From assembly GCF_006716885.1 (NCBI RefSeq), contig NZ_VFPU01000001.1, positions 1,612,001 to 1,676,000 of the forward strand: a DNA stretch of 64,000 nucleotides, read 5' to 3'. Of this stretch, positions 43,945 to 52,947 are shown piece by piece. Every line of letters starts with the position of its first letter. Position 1 is the stretch's first letter. A program made the position numbers and the translations under genes. The notes under the pieces were generated by a model, which worked only from the letters and a program-made list of their open reading frames with translations, had not been told where the DNA came from and made no database searches. The stretch comes from Ornithinimicrobium humiphilum (GTDB taxonomy: Bacteria; Actinomycetota; Actinomycetes; Actinomycetales; Dermatophilaceae).

Positions 43945-44717
43945 TGGGCTCATTGGCCCCCTTGCTCCCCGGCACCGTCGCGCTGGTCGGTGGTGGTCCC
44001 GGCGATGCCGGTTTGATGACGGTCGCCGGACGGGCCGCCGTCGAGCAGGCGGACGTCCTGCTGGTCGACCACCTCGCACCGAAGGAGGCGCTGGCCTGGG
44101 CCCGGCCCGACGCGCTGGTCGTGGACGTCGCGAAGCTGCCGCGCGGAGCTTTTACCCCGCAGGAACGCATCAACGACCTCCTGGTGGAGCATGCTCGAAG
44201 CGGTCGCCGCGTCGTCCGTCTCAAGGGTGGCGACGGGTTTGTCTTCGGCCGCGGGATGGAGGAGTTCCTAGCCTGCACCGAGGCGGCCGTCCCGGTGCGG
44301 GTCATCCCCGGGGTCACCTCGTCGGTGGCCGTCCCCGCGCTCGGCGGCATCCCGGTCACACACCGCGGAGTCGTCCAGGGCTTCAGCGTCATCTCGGGTC
44401 ACGTGCCGCCTGGGCACCCAGCTTCCACTCTCGACTACGGTGCCCTCGCTCGCTCCGGCACCACGTTGATCGTCCTCATGGGCGTAGCCACCCTGCCGGA
44501 GATCACAGAGGCACTCCTGCGCAACGGGCTTGACCCAGCCACTCCGGCGGCGGTCATCGCGCGTGGGGGTCACCCGGACCAGCAAGTGGTGAGTGGGTCC
44601 GTTGCCGACATCGCCGTCCGGGCTGCACAGGTCGGTCCGCCTGCCATCACCGTCATCGGAGAGGTTGCCTCGTTCGCGGCTGCCGCCGATGCCAACGTCA
44701 CAGAAGAGGTCATCTGA
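43944..44717 (+). CDS. cobA: uroporphyrinogen-III C-methyltransferase
   Basis: 257 residues from the ATG at 43944; a GTG three bases earlier overlaps the previous stop. It makes precorrin-2 from uroporphyrinogen III. VALVGGGPGDAGLMTVAG, VVRLKGGDGFVFGRGMEE and VIPGVTSSVAVPALGGIPVT are SUMT signatures. No CysG dehydrogenase/ferrochelatase domain is attached. Coupled to its neighbours by TGATG junctions. Confidence 0.95.
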   Translation: MGSLAPLLPGTVALVGGGPGDAGLMTVAGRAAVEQADVLLVDHLAPKEALAWARPDALVVDVAKLPRGAFTPQERINDLLVEHARSGRRVVRLKGGDGFVFGRGMEEFLACTEAAVPVRVIPGVTSSVAVPALGGIPVTHRGVVQGFSVISGHVPPGHPASTLDYGALARSGTTLIVLMGVATLPEITEALLRNGLDPATPAAVIARGGHPDQQVVSGSVADIAVRAAQVGPPAITVIGEVASFAAAADANVTEEVI

Positions 44718-45331
44718 TGCCCCAGGGCCAACCGCTCACCGTCCCTGATGACGGTCTTTCGACCCGCCAGCGCCGCAACCGCCCACTCCTGATGGTCCAC
44801 ACTGGCGACGGCAAGGGGAAGTCCACCGCCGCCTTCGGCCTCTCTATCAGGGCGTGGAACCAGGGCTGGAACATCGGGGTCTTCCAGTTCGTGAAATCCG
44901 CGAAGTGGCGCATCGGCGAGCAGACCGTCCTCGAACGGCTCGGTCGCCTCCATGACGAGACCGGGGAGGGCGGCCCGGTCGAGTGGCACAAGATGGGGGC
45001 GGGCTGGTCCTGGGCCAAGAAGCAGGGCGACGCCGAGGACCACGCGCGGGCTTCAGCTGAAGGATGGCAGGAGATCAAGCGCCGCCTCGCAGCTGAGACG
45101 CACGACCTGTATGTGCTTGACGAGTTCACGTACCCGATCGCCTGGGGCTGGGTAGATCTCGACGACGTCGTCGCCACGCTGCGGGACCGTCCCGGAAGAC
45201 AGCATGTCGTGATCACGGGTCGCCGTGCCGCCTCCGAGTTGATCGACGTGGCCGATCTCGTCACCGAGATGGCCAAGGTCAAGCACCCCATGGACGTGGG
45301 CCAGAAGGGGCAACGGGGAATCGAGTGGTAA
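44717..45331 (+). CDS. cobO: cob(I)yrinic acid a,c-diamide adenosyltransferase
   Basis: 204 residues. MVHTGDGKGKSTAAFGLSIR is the P-loop, VFQFVKSAKWRIGE and WHKMGAGWSW are substrate blocks, and LYVLDEFTYPIAWGW is the conserved acidic strand. It adds the adenosyl ligand to cobalt. BtuR/CobO type. The stop overlaps the next start. Confidence 0.95.
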   Translation: MPQGQPLTVPDDGLSTRQRRNRPLLMVHTGDGKGKSTAAFGLSIRAWNQGWNIGVFQFVKSAKWRIGEQTVLERLGRLHDETGEGGPVEWHKMGAGWSWAKKQGDAEDHARASAEGWQEIKRRLAAETHDLYVLDEFTYPIAWGWVDLDDVVATLRDRPGRQHVVITGRRAASELIDVADLVTEMAKVKHPMDVGQKGQRGIEW

Positions 45332-47805
45332 CGGTGGCCGACCCCACAACGTCCGAGCCGGGATCGTCGGGCTTGACCACCCTGCCGCGCGTTGTGCTGG
45401 CAGCTCCGTCGACGGGCCAGGGCAAGACCGCTATCTCCACCGGCCTCATGGCTGCCCTGCGGGCCCGCGGCCTGGAGGTGTCGGGCCACAAGGTCGGGCC
45501 CGATTACATCGACCCCAGCTATCACGCCCTCGCCACCGGGCGTCCCGGCCGCAACCTTGACCCGCACCTGGTGGGGGAGGAACGCATCACCCCGCTGCTG
45601 CTGCACGGCGCCCGAGGCGCCGAGGTCGCGGTGGTTGAAGGGGTGATGGGGCTGCACGACGGCCGGATTGGGACCGACGGTTTCGCGTCGACGGCCCACG
45701 TCGCGAAGTTGACCCGCACCCCGGTTGTGCTCGTTGTGGACATCGCCCGGATGTCACGCTCCGTGGGAGCCGTCGTCACGGGCATGGCCGCCTACGACCC
45801 GGGCGTGGAGGTGGTCGGCGTGATCCTCAACCGGGCCGGTTCGCCGCGCAACGTCGCCGAGGTGGAGCGGAGCCTGCGTCTGCCGGTGCTCGGTGTCGTC
45901 CCGCGCGACGACGCGATCTCATCGCCGTCGCGCCACCTCGGGTTGGTCCCGGCAGAGGAGCTGTTTGAGTCGGCCGACCTGATCGCCCGCCTCGGCGAGC
46001 AGGTGGCCCGCCACGTCGACTTGGACGCCGTGCTCGATGTGGCGCGCGGGGCCCCCGACCTCAGCGACGCGGTGTGGGACCCGTGTCACGAGGTACGCCG
46101 GGTGGAGGGCGAGTCTCCGGTGGTGGCCGTTGCCGGCGGACGAGCGTTCACCTTCGCGTACGCCGAGACGGAGGAGCTGCTGCGGGCAGCCGGCTGCACG
46201 GTCGTCCCTTTCGACCCCCTGCGTGACCGAGGGCTCCCGGACGGAACTCAGGCGCTGCTGCTCGGCGGCGGCTTCCCCGAGGTGCATGTTCAGCAACTGG
46301 CGCAGAACCGGGCGCTGCTCCACCAGGTGCGTGACGCTGTCAGGGCGGGGTTGCCGACGGTCGCCGAGTGCGCCGGACTACTCTACCTTCTCGACGACCT
46401 GGACGGGGCCACCATGGCCGGGGTGATCGGGACCGGTGCCGTCATGTCGAAGCGTCTGACCCTGCGTTACCCGACGGCGGTCGCGGCCGGTGACAACCTG
46501 CTCACGCGGGCCGGGGAACGGGTGCACGGGCACGAGTTCCACCGCACCACCCTGACCGCCCCCAGCCGCGGGTGGGCGCCGGCCTGGGAGGTCGATGGCG
46601 AGCTCATGGGCGTCGCCACCCCCACGCTCCACGCCTCCTACCTCCATACCCACTGGGCCGGGCACCCGGCGATGGCCGAACGGCTGGCGCACGCGGCGTC
46701 CAGGGCAACGCCGGTTGTGGCTCCCGCCCCACAGGCTACCGTCGTGTCTCGCCCGAAGCCGGACCGTGCCCTCGTCGATCCGCTGCTCCACCACGGGGAT
46801 GTCGAGACCGGACGTGGGCTGCTCGACTTCGCGGTGAACGTCCATCCGGAGCCGCGTCCGGCGTGGCTCGAGGCAGCGTTGCGGGACGGCCTTGAGCGCT
46901 CGACCATGTACCCGGACGTGGCCCCGGCTCGCGGGGCCATCGCGAACCTGCATCACCGACGCGCCGACGAGGTTCTCGTGACTGCCGGCGCGGCTGAGGC
47001 GTTCGAGCTGATCGCCCGGTGGAAGCCGTGGCGGCACCCTGTTGTGGTGCATCCGCAGTTCACCGAGCCCCATGCCGCGCTCGAGCGCGCAGGTCACCAG
47101 GTGGCGGTCGTCAGCTGCCGTCCCGAGGACGGCTTCCGCCTCGCCGCGTCGGCAGTCCCCGAGGATGCCGACCTGGTGTTCGTGGGCAACCCGACCAACC
47201 CCACCGGGGTCATGCACCCGGCCGAGGAGATCCTCAAGCTGCGCCGGCCCAAGCGCGTCGTCGTTGTGGACGAGGCGTTCATGGACGCCGTGGCCGACCA
47301 GGGCCAGTCCCTCTCGAAGGACCGGCGGCGAGGCCTCCTGGTCGTGCGGAGCCTGACCAAGCACTGGTCGATCCCAGGCATCCGGGTCGGCTACGTGCTC
47401 GGGAACGAGCGCGCCATCGCGGGGCTCGCCGCTAGGCAGGTGCCCTGGTCGGTCTCCACGCCGGCCATCGCCGCGGCCATTGCCTGCACCACCGGGGAGG
47501 CCGCGGCCGAAGCGGCGCGTCGGGCGGAGCGGATCGAGCACTGGCGCACCGAGCTCGTCGCAGCCCTGCAGCATCGTGGCTACGAGGTCGTGGACTCACG
47601 CACCTCCTTCGTGCTCGCGCGCTTGGGCTGCGGAACTCGCGAAGCGTTGCGCGCCCACGGCGTCGCAGTACGCCGCGCGGACACCTTCCCCGGGCTGGAC
47701 GGTACTTGGGCCAGGATCGCCGTCCGACCGCCGGGCACGATGGCCGAACTGCTCCGGGCGCTCGACGACGTACGGGAGGGCCAGCCGTCGGCCATCGACG
47801 CATGA
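45325..47805 (+). CDS. cobBC: fused cobyrinate a,c-diamide synthase and CobC-like aminotransferase
   Basis: 826 residues. Residues 1-455 are CobB/CbiA: LAAPSTGQGKTAISTGL (P-loop), HKVGPDYIDPSYH, and the glutaminase core LLLGGGFPEVH with ECAGLLYL holding the nucleophile Cys. Residues about 480-826 are a class I/II PLP aminotransferase of the CobC/CobD type: FVGNPTNPTGVMHP, VVDEAFMDA, and VRSLTKHWSIPGIRVGY with the PLP Lys. It links cobyrinate amidation to supply of the aminopropanol side arm. Confidence 0.93.
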   Translation: MVTVADPTTSEPGSSGLTTLPRVVLAAPSTGQGKTAISTGLMAALRARGLEVSGHKVGPDYIDPSYHALATGRPGRNLDPHLVGEERITPLLLHGARGAEVAVVEGVMGLHDGRIGTDGFASTAHVAKLTRTPVVLVVDIARMSRSVGAVVTGMAAYDPGVEVVGVILNRAGSPRNVAEVERSLRLPVLGVVPRDDAISSPSRHLGLVPAEELFESADLIARLGEQVARHVDLDAVLDVARGAPDLSDAVWDPCHEVRRVEGESPVVAVAGGRAFTFAYAETEELLRAAGCTVVPFDPLRDRGLPDGTQALLLGGGFPEVHVQQLAQNRALLHQVRDAVRAGLPTVAECAGLLYLLDDLDGATMAGVIGTGAVMSKRLTLRYPTAVAAGDNLLTRAGERVHGHEFHRTTLTAPSRGWAPAWEVDGELMGVATPTLHASYLHTHWAGHPAMAERLAHAASRATPVVAPAPQATVVSRPKPDRALVDPLLHHGDVETGRGLLDFAVNVHPEPRPAWLEAALRDGLERSTMYPDVAPARGAIANLHHRRADEVLVTAGAAEAFELIARWKPWRHPVVVHPQFTEPHAALERAGHQVAVVSCRPEDGFRLAASAVPEDADLVFVGNPTNPTGVMHPAEEILKLRRPKRVVVVDEAFMDAVADQGQSLSKDRRRGLLVVRSLTKHWSIPGIRVGYVLGNERAIAGLAARQVPWSVSTPAIAAAIACTTGEAAAEAARRAERIEHWRTELVAALQHRGYEVVDSRTSFVLARLGCGTREALRAHGVAVRRADTFPGLDGTWARIAVRPPGTMAELLRALDDVREGQPSAIDA

Positions 47806-48397
47806 ACGGGTCGCGTGGTCTGTCCAGGACGTCGGGTCTCTTGCCCGGGCTTCCGCCGGAGATCGCCTCCTGGGCGACCCTCGTCGGGGCACCCGGTGGC
47901 GGCTTCCCGCACTGTCGCAGCGGGTCTCGTGCGGAGCGTCCACGCCGATCCTCGGGCGCGCAGCGTGCCCAACACCGCGCTCGTCGTGGGGTGGGTGCGC
48001 GGCGCCCAAGGGCCGGACTCGAGCGGGGCACGCGGGGTCGGCCCGTGCTGCACGCCACAGCCGCGGCCACCTGGTCCGTTGTAGGCGGACGCCACGCGGT
48101 TCCTCTCGCCGCCGCAGATCGCCCGGGCGGTGATCGAGTCGGTTGCCGAGAACACCTTGGACGCCCTCACGGCCCCGCTGGTCTGGGGCGCTGTGGCAGG
48201 GGTGACGGGTCTGCTGGCCCACCGCGCTTCGAACACCCCGGACGCGATGGTGGGGTAACGCAGCGAGCGTCACCAGAACTTCGGCTAGGCGTCTGCCCGG
48301 CTCGAGGACCTGCTCAACCTTCCCAGTTCCCAGCTGGCGGGTCTCGCCGTGATGGTCGCAGCGCCGTCGCTCGCCCGGGACGCGTGGCGGCTCTGAA
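47802..48397 (+). pseudogene. cbiB: adenosylcobinamide-phosphate synthase CbiB/CobD, degraded
   Basis: An ATG overlapping the cobBC stop opens a short frame that soon breaks. Homologous pieces appear in different frames: GHPVAAS-like text near 47890, VHADPRARSVPNTALVVG near 47940, then ARAVIESVAENTLDALTAPL and AHRASNTPDAMVG ending at a stop near 48257, and finally ASARLEDLLNLPSSQLAGLA after an in-frame stop. At least three frameshifts and a stop are present, so no functional CbiB can be made. The sequence 48398-48626 shows no supported gene. Confidence 0.8.
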
Positions 48398-48626
48398 GGC
48401 TGGACGCAGGCGGTCCCCTAGCCAACGGTGGCGTGGAGTCAGCCATTCTCGGCTGCCCTGGCGACCATGCTGATCGGTACGAACAGGTAGTCCGACAGTA
48501 TCGACCACCGTCCCACGAGGAGACGGGACGCCAAGGCGTGGTTGGCTCTCGGAGGGCACCTGTCGTCCGTCGACGCGTGGGCGTGTCGGCGGGGCACGCT
48601 CGTCCGGCTGACGTCGAGAGCGACTG

Positions 48627-49316
48627 TCAGGCCTTGCGACGTCGGGGGAGCCGCAGCCGCTGCACCGACACCCCGCCGACCAGGTGCTCCGAGACGATGG
48701 CGCCCGCCGCCTCCTGGTCGACGCCGCCGTACCAGACGTCGTCGGGCTGGACAGTGACCACCGGAGCGTGGTTGCACGGGAACTGGCACCCGGTCTGGGT
48801 GACCAGGACGTCGTCGTCGCCGAGACCGGCCCCCATGAGCCCCAGCACGACTCCCCTCCAGGCCTGCTCCGCGCCGGCCGCCGTGCAGCGCGGCCCGCGA
48901 CAGACGAACACCTGGTGACGGTGCTCGGGGACGTCCTCCCACGCGGCCGACGTCAGTCCCGGGCCGCCGTGGGTGATCGGCCGTGCCAGTTGCACCAGCG
49001 CCCGCCACTGCGACATCTCCTCCATGAAAGTAGGCGCGGTGCTGACCCGTGGCGCGCCGTCGCCGAACGCCCGCCACCAGTCGGCCGCGACCCGTCGCAG
49101 CCAGGAGATGCCCGGGCCACCCAAGCCACCGGAGACACCGACGAGCACCACCTCGGCCTCGCCGCTCTTCGCGAGCCGCTCGAGGACGTCTCCCAAGGTG
49201 GGGGAGGCCAGCTGCAGGAACGCGAGCTCGGCGTCGAGCTTGTCGGCGAGCGCCGCCAGGTCTGCGCGTCTGGCCGCGTCGGCAGGCGACGTGCCCACGA
49301 GGACGTGGACGGTCAT
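48627..49316 (-). CDS. CbiX-like domain fused to thioredoxin-like [2Fe-2S] ferredoxin
   Basis: 229 residues. The N-terminal 100 resemble CbiX/sirohydrochlorin chelatase-like proteins (VHVLVGTSPADAARRADLAA, then LAFLQLASPTLGDVLERL). The C-terminal domain has VCRGPRCTAAG and TGCQFPCNHAPVV, the four Cys of a thioredoxin-like [2Fe-2S] ferredoxin. It is last in the btuFCD operon, overlapping btuD by four bases. It may handle cobalt or reduce corrinoids; the exact role is unknown. Confidence 0.75.
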   Translation of the reverse strand: MTVHVLVGTSPADAARRADLAALADKLDAELAFLQLASPTLGDVLERLAKSGEAEVVLVGVSGGLGGPGISWLRRVAADWWRAFGDGAPRVSTAPTFMEEMSQWRALVQLARPITHGGPGLTSAAWEDVPEHRHQVFVCRGPRCTAAGAEQAWRGVVLGLMGAGLGDDDVLVTQTGCQFPCNHAPVVTVQPDDVWYGGVDQEAAGAIVSEHLVGGVSVQRLRLPRRRKA

Positions 49317-50131
49317 GAGTGCTCCTCGACGTGGCCGTCCCAGACCAGGTGATGACGGTCCAGGCGGGGGTGGGGGTCCAGCGAGGCCTCCACGTGGTAG
49401 ACCTCGCGTAGCAACGAGGCGGTGAGGGTGGAGGCGACCGGTCCCTGGTCGTGCACACGGCCGTGGTTGAGCACGACCACGTCGTCGCAGAACGCCGTCG
49501 CGAGCTCAAGGTCGTGCAAGGCGGCGACGGTGGTCAGGCCAAGGTCTCGAGCCAGAGCGAGGAACCGGAGCTGCTGCCCGAGATCCAGGTGGTTGGTCGG
49601 CTCGTCCAAGAGCAGGACCGCCGGCTGCTGGGCCAGGGTACGGGCCAGGTGGGCGCGCTGGCGCTCACCGCCGGACAGCGTGGTCCACCCGCGGTCGGCA
49701 AGGTGCGTGAGCCCGACGAGGTCCATGACCGTGTCGACCACGTCGGCACCGGAGTCGCCGGGCGCGCCGCCCAACATTCGTCGGTGGGGGAGGCGGCCCA
49801 GCGCGACCACCTGGCGCACGGTGAGGTCCGTGGTCGTCGTGGCATGCTGCTCGACGAGGGCGACGGTCTGGGCGCGGCGGCGGTGCGACAACGAGCGGAT
49901 CGCCACGTCTCCGACCAGGACGGTGCCGCGCTCGGGCTTCCGCAGGCCGGCCAGGACGTGCAGCAGGGTCGTCTTGCCGGACCCGTTGGGCCCCAGCAGT
50001 GCAGTGACCCGGCCGCCTCGAGCGAAGACATCGACGTCGTCCAGCACGACGTCGACGCCGAGCCGGACGACGACTCCAATTGCCCGCAGGTCGGGCGTCG
50101 ATGAGTGCACGCACAGGTCGCGATGTGTCAT
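49313..50131 (-). CDS. btuD: cobalamin/iron-siderophore-type ABC transporter ATPase
   Basis: 272 residues from the ATG at 50131. ALLGPNGSGKTTLL is Walker A, TLSGGERQRAHLARTLAQ the ABC signature, and AVLLLDEPTNHLDL Walker B. It energises import by the BtuCF system. The riboswitch upstream of the operon points to corrinoids as the substrate. The start overlaps the permease stop. Confidence 0.92.
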   Translation of the reverse strand: MTHRDLCVHSSTPDLRAIGVVVRLGVDVVLDDVDVFARGGRVTALLGPNGSGKTTLLHVLAGLRKPERGTVLVGDVAIRSLSHRRRAQTVALVEQHATTTTDLTVRQVVALGRLPHRRMLGGAPGDSGADVVDTVMDLVGLTHLADRGWTTLSGGERQRAHLARTLAQQPAVLLLDEPTNHLDLGQQLRFLALARDLGLTTVAALHDLELATAFCDDVVVLNHGRVHDQGPVASTLTASLLREVYHVEASLDPHPRLDRHHLVWDGHVEEHS

Positions 50132-51171
50132 GCGCGAGGCCTCCTTGCCATCAGCCAGACCAGGACGGGTACGCCGAGCACGGCGGTGAGCGCGCCCACG
50201 GGGATTTCTTGGCTGTCGACCAGCGAGCGTGCGGCGGTGTCGGCCCACATCAGCAGGAGCGATCCACCCGCTGCCGACGCGGGCAGGACCGCCGCGTGTC
50301 GGTGGCCCACCAGCGGGCGGACGAGGTGAGGAACCACCAACCCCACGAAGCCGATCACTCCGACGTAGGCGACTGTGGTCGCGGTCACCACGGCGGTGCC
50401 TACCATGAGCACCCAGCGCGTCGGGGCGACAGGGACGCCCAAGGATTGTGCGGAAACCTCCCCGAAGGTGAAGGCGTCCAGCCGTTCGGCGTAGGCCAAG
50501 AACCAGAGCAACGCCACCACCGCAGCCCCCAGGAGGAGGACGGTGCTGTCCCAGCGGAGCCCCGCGAGCGAGCCGAGGGTCCAGTTCAGCACCCTGCGGG
50601 CGGCATCGCCCTCGCCATGCATGATGAGCACGACCGAGGTGTAGGCGCTGCACAGGTAGGCCACAGCGACGCCGGCCAGCACGGTGCGGTGCGGGCTTAG
50701 CCCCCGACCGCCGGCGGACGCGATCACCAGGACCACGGCGAGGGCGGCCAGCGCCCCGGCAAAGGCGGCCGCAGACACGGCGGCACTGGCGGCGAGCCCG
50801 CCGAGTCCGATGCCTAGAACCATGATGGTCACCGCGCCCACCGTGGCGCCGCTGGAGACGCCGAGCAGGAAGGGGTCGGCCAGGTCGTTCCTCGTGAGGG
50901 ACTGGAGGACGGCCCCGCACAGGGCGAGGACCGCCCCTGCCGCAATGGCCCCGAGCACTCTTGGCAGCCTCAACTGCCAGACGAGCTGGTCCTCCAGGAC
51001 CGTGACCTCGCCGCCGGCCCCGAGTCGGCGCAGGAGGACGGCCAGGACGCGTGCCACGGGCACCTCCACCGATCCCAGGGAGAGCGCCACCGCGGCGCTG
51101 GCCACGAGTGCCGCTGACGTGAGCGTCACCACGACCACAGCCCTGCCCCCTGCGAGGCGGGCCACGCTCAC
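50128..51171 (-). CDS. btuC: FecCD/BtuC-family ABC transporter permease
   Basis: 347 residues with about ten membrane helices and a GTG start. QLRLPRVLGAIAAGAVLALC and the coupling block FVGLVVPHLVRPLVGHRHA are family signatures. It forms the membrane channel of the corrinoid importer. The start overlaps the btuF stop by four bases. Confidence 0.92.
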   Translation of the reverse strand: MSVARLAGGRAVVVVTLTSAALVASAAVALSLGSVEVPVARVLAVLLRRLGAGGEVTVLEDQLVWQLRLPRVLGAIAAGAVLALCGAVLQSLTRNDLADPFLLGVSSGATVGAVTIMVLGIGLGGLAASAAVSAAAFAGALAALAVVLVIASAGGRGLSPHRTVLAGVAVAYLCSAYTSVVLIMHGEGDAARRVLNWTLGSLAGLRWDSTVLLLGAAVVALLWFLAYAERLDAFTFGEVSAQSLGVPVAPTRWVLMVGTAVVTATTVAYVGVIGFVGLVVPHLVRPLVGHRHAAVLPASAAGGSLLLMWADTAARSLVDSQEIPVGALTAVLGVPVLVWLMARRPRA

Positions 51172-52166
51172 GGCCGGAGATCGAGATCTGCCAGCTGGCT
51201 GGCCACAGAAACCGCGCCGTCGACCATGCGAACTCCGGGCGTGGCCTCGGAGTAGGCCACGGTCACGAAGGCGCCGGTCTTTACGGCGGTCAGCTCGCGC
51301 AGCACCGGGTCCTTCTCCAGATAGGCCTTCTTCTCCTCGGCCGACGACCAGCTGGCGTCGGCGAGGACGATGAAGTCGGGATCGGTCGCCAGGACGTCCT
51401 CCCAGCTGCCCTCGCCCCAGCCCCGGTCGATGTCGGAGAACACGTTCGCGGCGCCGACCGCGTCGAGGATCAGCTGCGGTCCGCTCTGGCCGCCACCGAC
51501 CAGCGGCGTCTTGTCACCGGAGTCGTACCACAGGGCAGTCAAGCCCTGTCCGGGTGCTTCGTCGCGGACGCTGCGGAGAGACTCCTTCTGCTCGGCCACA
51601 AGAGCCTTAGAGCTGTCAGGCTCACCAAGCAGCTCCGCGACGTCGTCCAACTCCTGCCACACGGCGTCGAAGGTGGGGGTCGGGCGCTGACTGTCGTCCG
51701 GGCATCCGAAAGGAGACAGGTACGACTGCGTTCCCGATTCCGCCAGGATGGTCCGGTCGCCCGCCACGCCCCTGTCGAAGGCGGAGGCGTACGACGCGTA
51801 CACCAGGTCGGGTTCTGCCTTCAGCAGCGCCTCGTTCGTGGGGTACTCCTCAGCCAGCACCGGTACCTTCTCGTACTCCTGGGCCCACCGGTCCGAGATC
51901 GCGTCGTCGAGGTAGGCGGTGCCAGCGAGGCGGTCACCCAGCCCGAGGGCGAGCACCACCTCGGTGGCGCCCTGATTCAGAGTTACCACACGCTCGGGCG
52001 CGGACTCCACGACGACCTCGTGGTCGCAGTTGACGAGCTCGACAGGGAAGCGGTCGCCGCTCTCAGCGGTCGCCGACTCCTTCTCCGGGGCGCCGGCGCA
52101 ACCGGCGAGGAGCAGGACGGCGCCTGCGGCGAGTGACATTCCGGGCATGATGGCACGGCGAATCAT
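51168..52166 (-). CDS. btuF: corrinoid-binding lipoprotein of an ABC importer
   Basis: 332 residues from the ATG at 52166, with GGAG eight bases upstream. Lipobox LLLAGC. The mature protein has the helical-backbone fold of metal-siderophore/B12 binding proteins: VVVESAPERVVTLNQGATEV, ALGLGDRLAGTAYLDD and KTGAFVTVAYSEATPGVRM. It is the first gene after riboswitch 3. Anchored outside the membrane. Confidence 0.9.
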   Translation of the reverse strand: MIRRAIMPGMSLAAGAVLLLAGCAGAPEKESATAESGDRFPVELVNCDHEVVVESAPERVVTLNQGATEVVLALGLGDRLAGTAYLDDAISDRWAQEYEKVPVLAEEYPTNEALLKAEPDLVYASYASAFDRGVAGDRTILAESGTQSYLSPFGCPDDSQRPTPTFDAVWQELDDVAELLGEPDSSKALVAEQKESLRSVRDEAPGQGLTALWYDSGDKTPLVGGGQSGPQLILDAVGAANVFSDIDRGWGEGSWEDVLATDPDFIVLADASWSSAEEKKAYLEKDPVLRELTAVKTGAFVTVAYSEATPGVRMVDGAVSVASQLADLDLRP

Positions 52167-52204
52167 GGGATCTTTCTCCAAGGACCTCGTTGGATACGAA
52201 ACGC

Positions 52205-52385
52205 GCCGTGGCCGGTCTCCTGGCTCGCGCATCGCCGTCCTGCGACCGACCTTCCCAGGTGTGTGCACCCAGTGGTCCCGACACCGGAGTGTCGGTGAGG
52301 TCGCGGAACTCCGCGCTCACAGTGGCGAGGGCCGCGCCGGTCTTCCACCGGCTTCCCGTGCACCACGGCACCTGCAACCTATCAC
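52205..52385 (-). promoter_or_regulatory. cobalamin riboswitch 3 (controls btuFCD)
   Basis: On the minus strand: ACGGGAAGCCGGTGGAAGACC, the B12-box-like GCCACTGTGAGCGCGG, GGGACCACTGGGTG, and GGGAAGGTCGG with GCGAGCCAGGAGACCGGCC. All follow the consensus. Confidence 0.88.
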
Positions 52386-52424
52386 TCCGTGGGTCGGCGT
52401 CATCAGGGGGCGGCACACCGCCTA

Positions 52425-52520
52425 CGCTGGCCCCAGCAAATGCCATGGAAGCCGGTGTGAGTCCGGCACAGCCGCGCTGTTGTGACACCGTCCTCGGAGG
52501 GTGAAGTCAGACCCGGGCGT
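52425..52520 (+). promoter_or_regulatory. cobalamin riboswitch 4 (controls cbtB-cbtA)
   Basis: GGAAGCCGGTGTGAGTCCGG, CACAGCCGCGCTGTTGTGAC and GGTGAAGTCAGACCC are the compact form usually seen before cobalt transporter genes. It is back to back with riboswitch 3, about 40 bases apart. Confidence 0.85.
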
Positions 52521-52565
52521 TCGTCCATCCCACATCACCTGGGCGCAGAACGCTGAGGAGGAAAC

Positions 52566-52799
52566 ATGTCGCACACTGTTGCCACGCCGCTTCCCGGCGC
52601 CACGGCCATTCCCGCCGTCGAGATCCCGACGGTTGACCTTCGTGAGCTCGCCCCGTGGGCGCTGTTCGCTGGGCTGCTCGGCCTCCTGGTTGTCTTCCGC
52701 GTCAGCGCCGACCAGGGTGCGGTCTCGCTCTTCGCCGGCACCGCTGTGCACGAGTGGGCCCACGACGGTCGTCACCTTCTCGGCTACCCCTGCCACTGA
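52566..52799 (+). CDS. cbtB: cobalt transporter small subunit CbtB
   Basis: 77 residues with GAGGAGGAAAC before the ATG. One membrane helix (PWALFAGLLGLLVVFRVSA) and a His-rich end HEWAHDGRHLLGYPCH, the putative metal-binding tail of CbtB. It works with CbtA. Confidence 0.92.
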   Translation: MSHTVATPLPGATAIPAVEIPTVDLRELAPWALFAGLLGLLVVFRVSADQGAVSLFAGTAVHEWAHDGRHLLGYPCH

Positions 52800-52947
52800 T
52801 CTCCTCGAGGGATCTGGGCTGTTGAGCCTGCGCCGTCCGTGAGGCGGTCTCCCTTCCCGACCCCTGCGCCGATCACGGCGCTGGGACGTCGGTGTGCCGT
52901 GCAGCGTGCGTGGCGAATTCGACGGCTACAGAAAACTGGGATCTCAC

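Noticed and set aside
48439..49509. 356-residue minus-strand frame
   Set aside because: It is an alternate frame of the CbiX-ferredoxin gene and its flank, with no family match.
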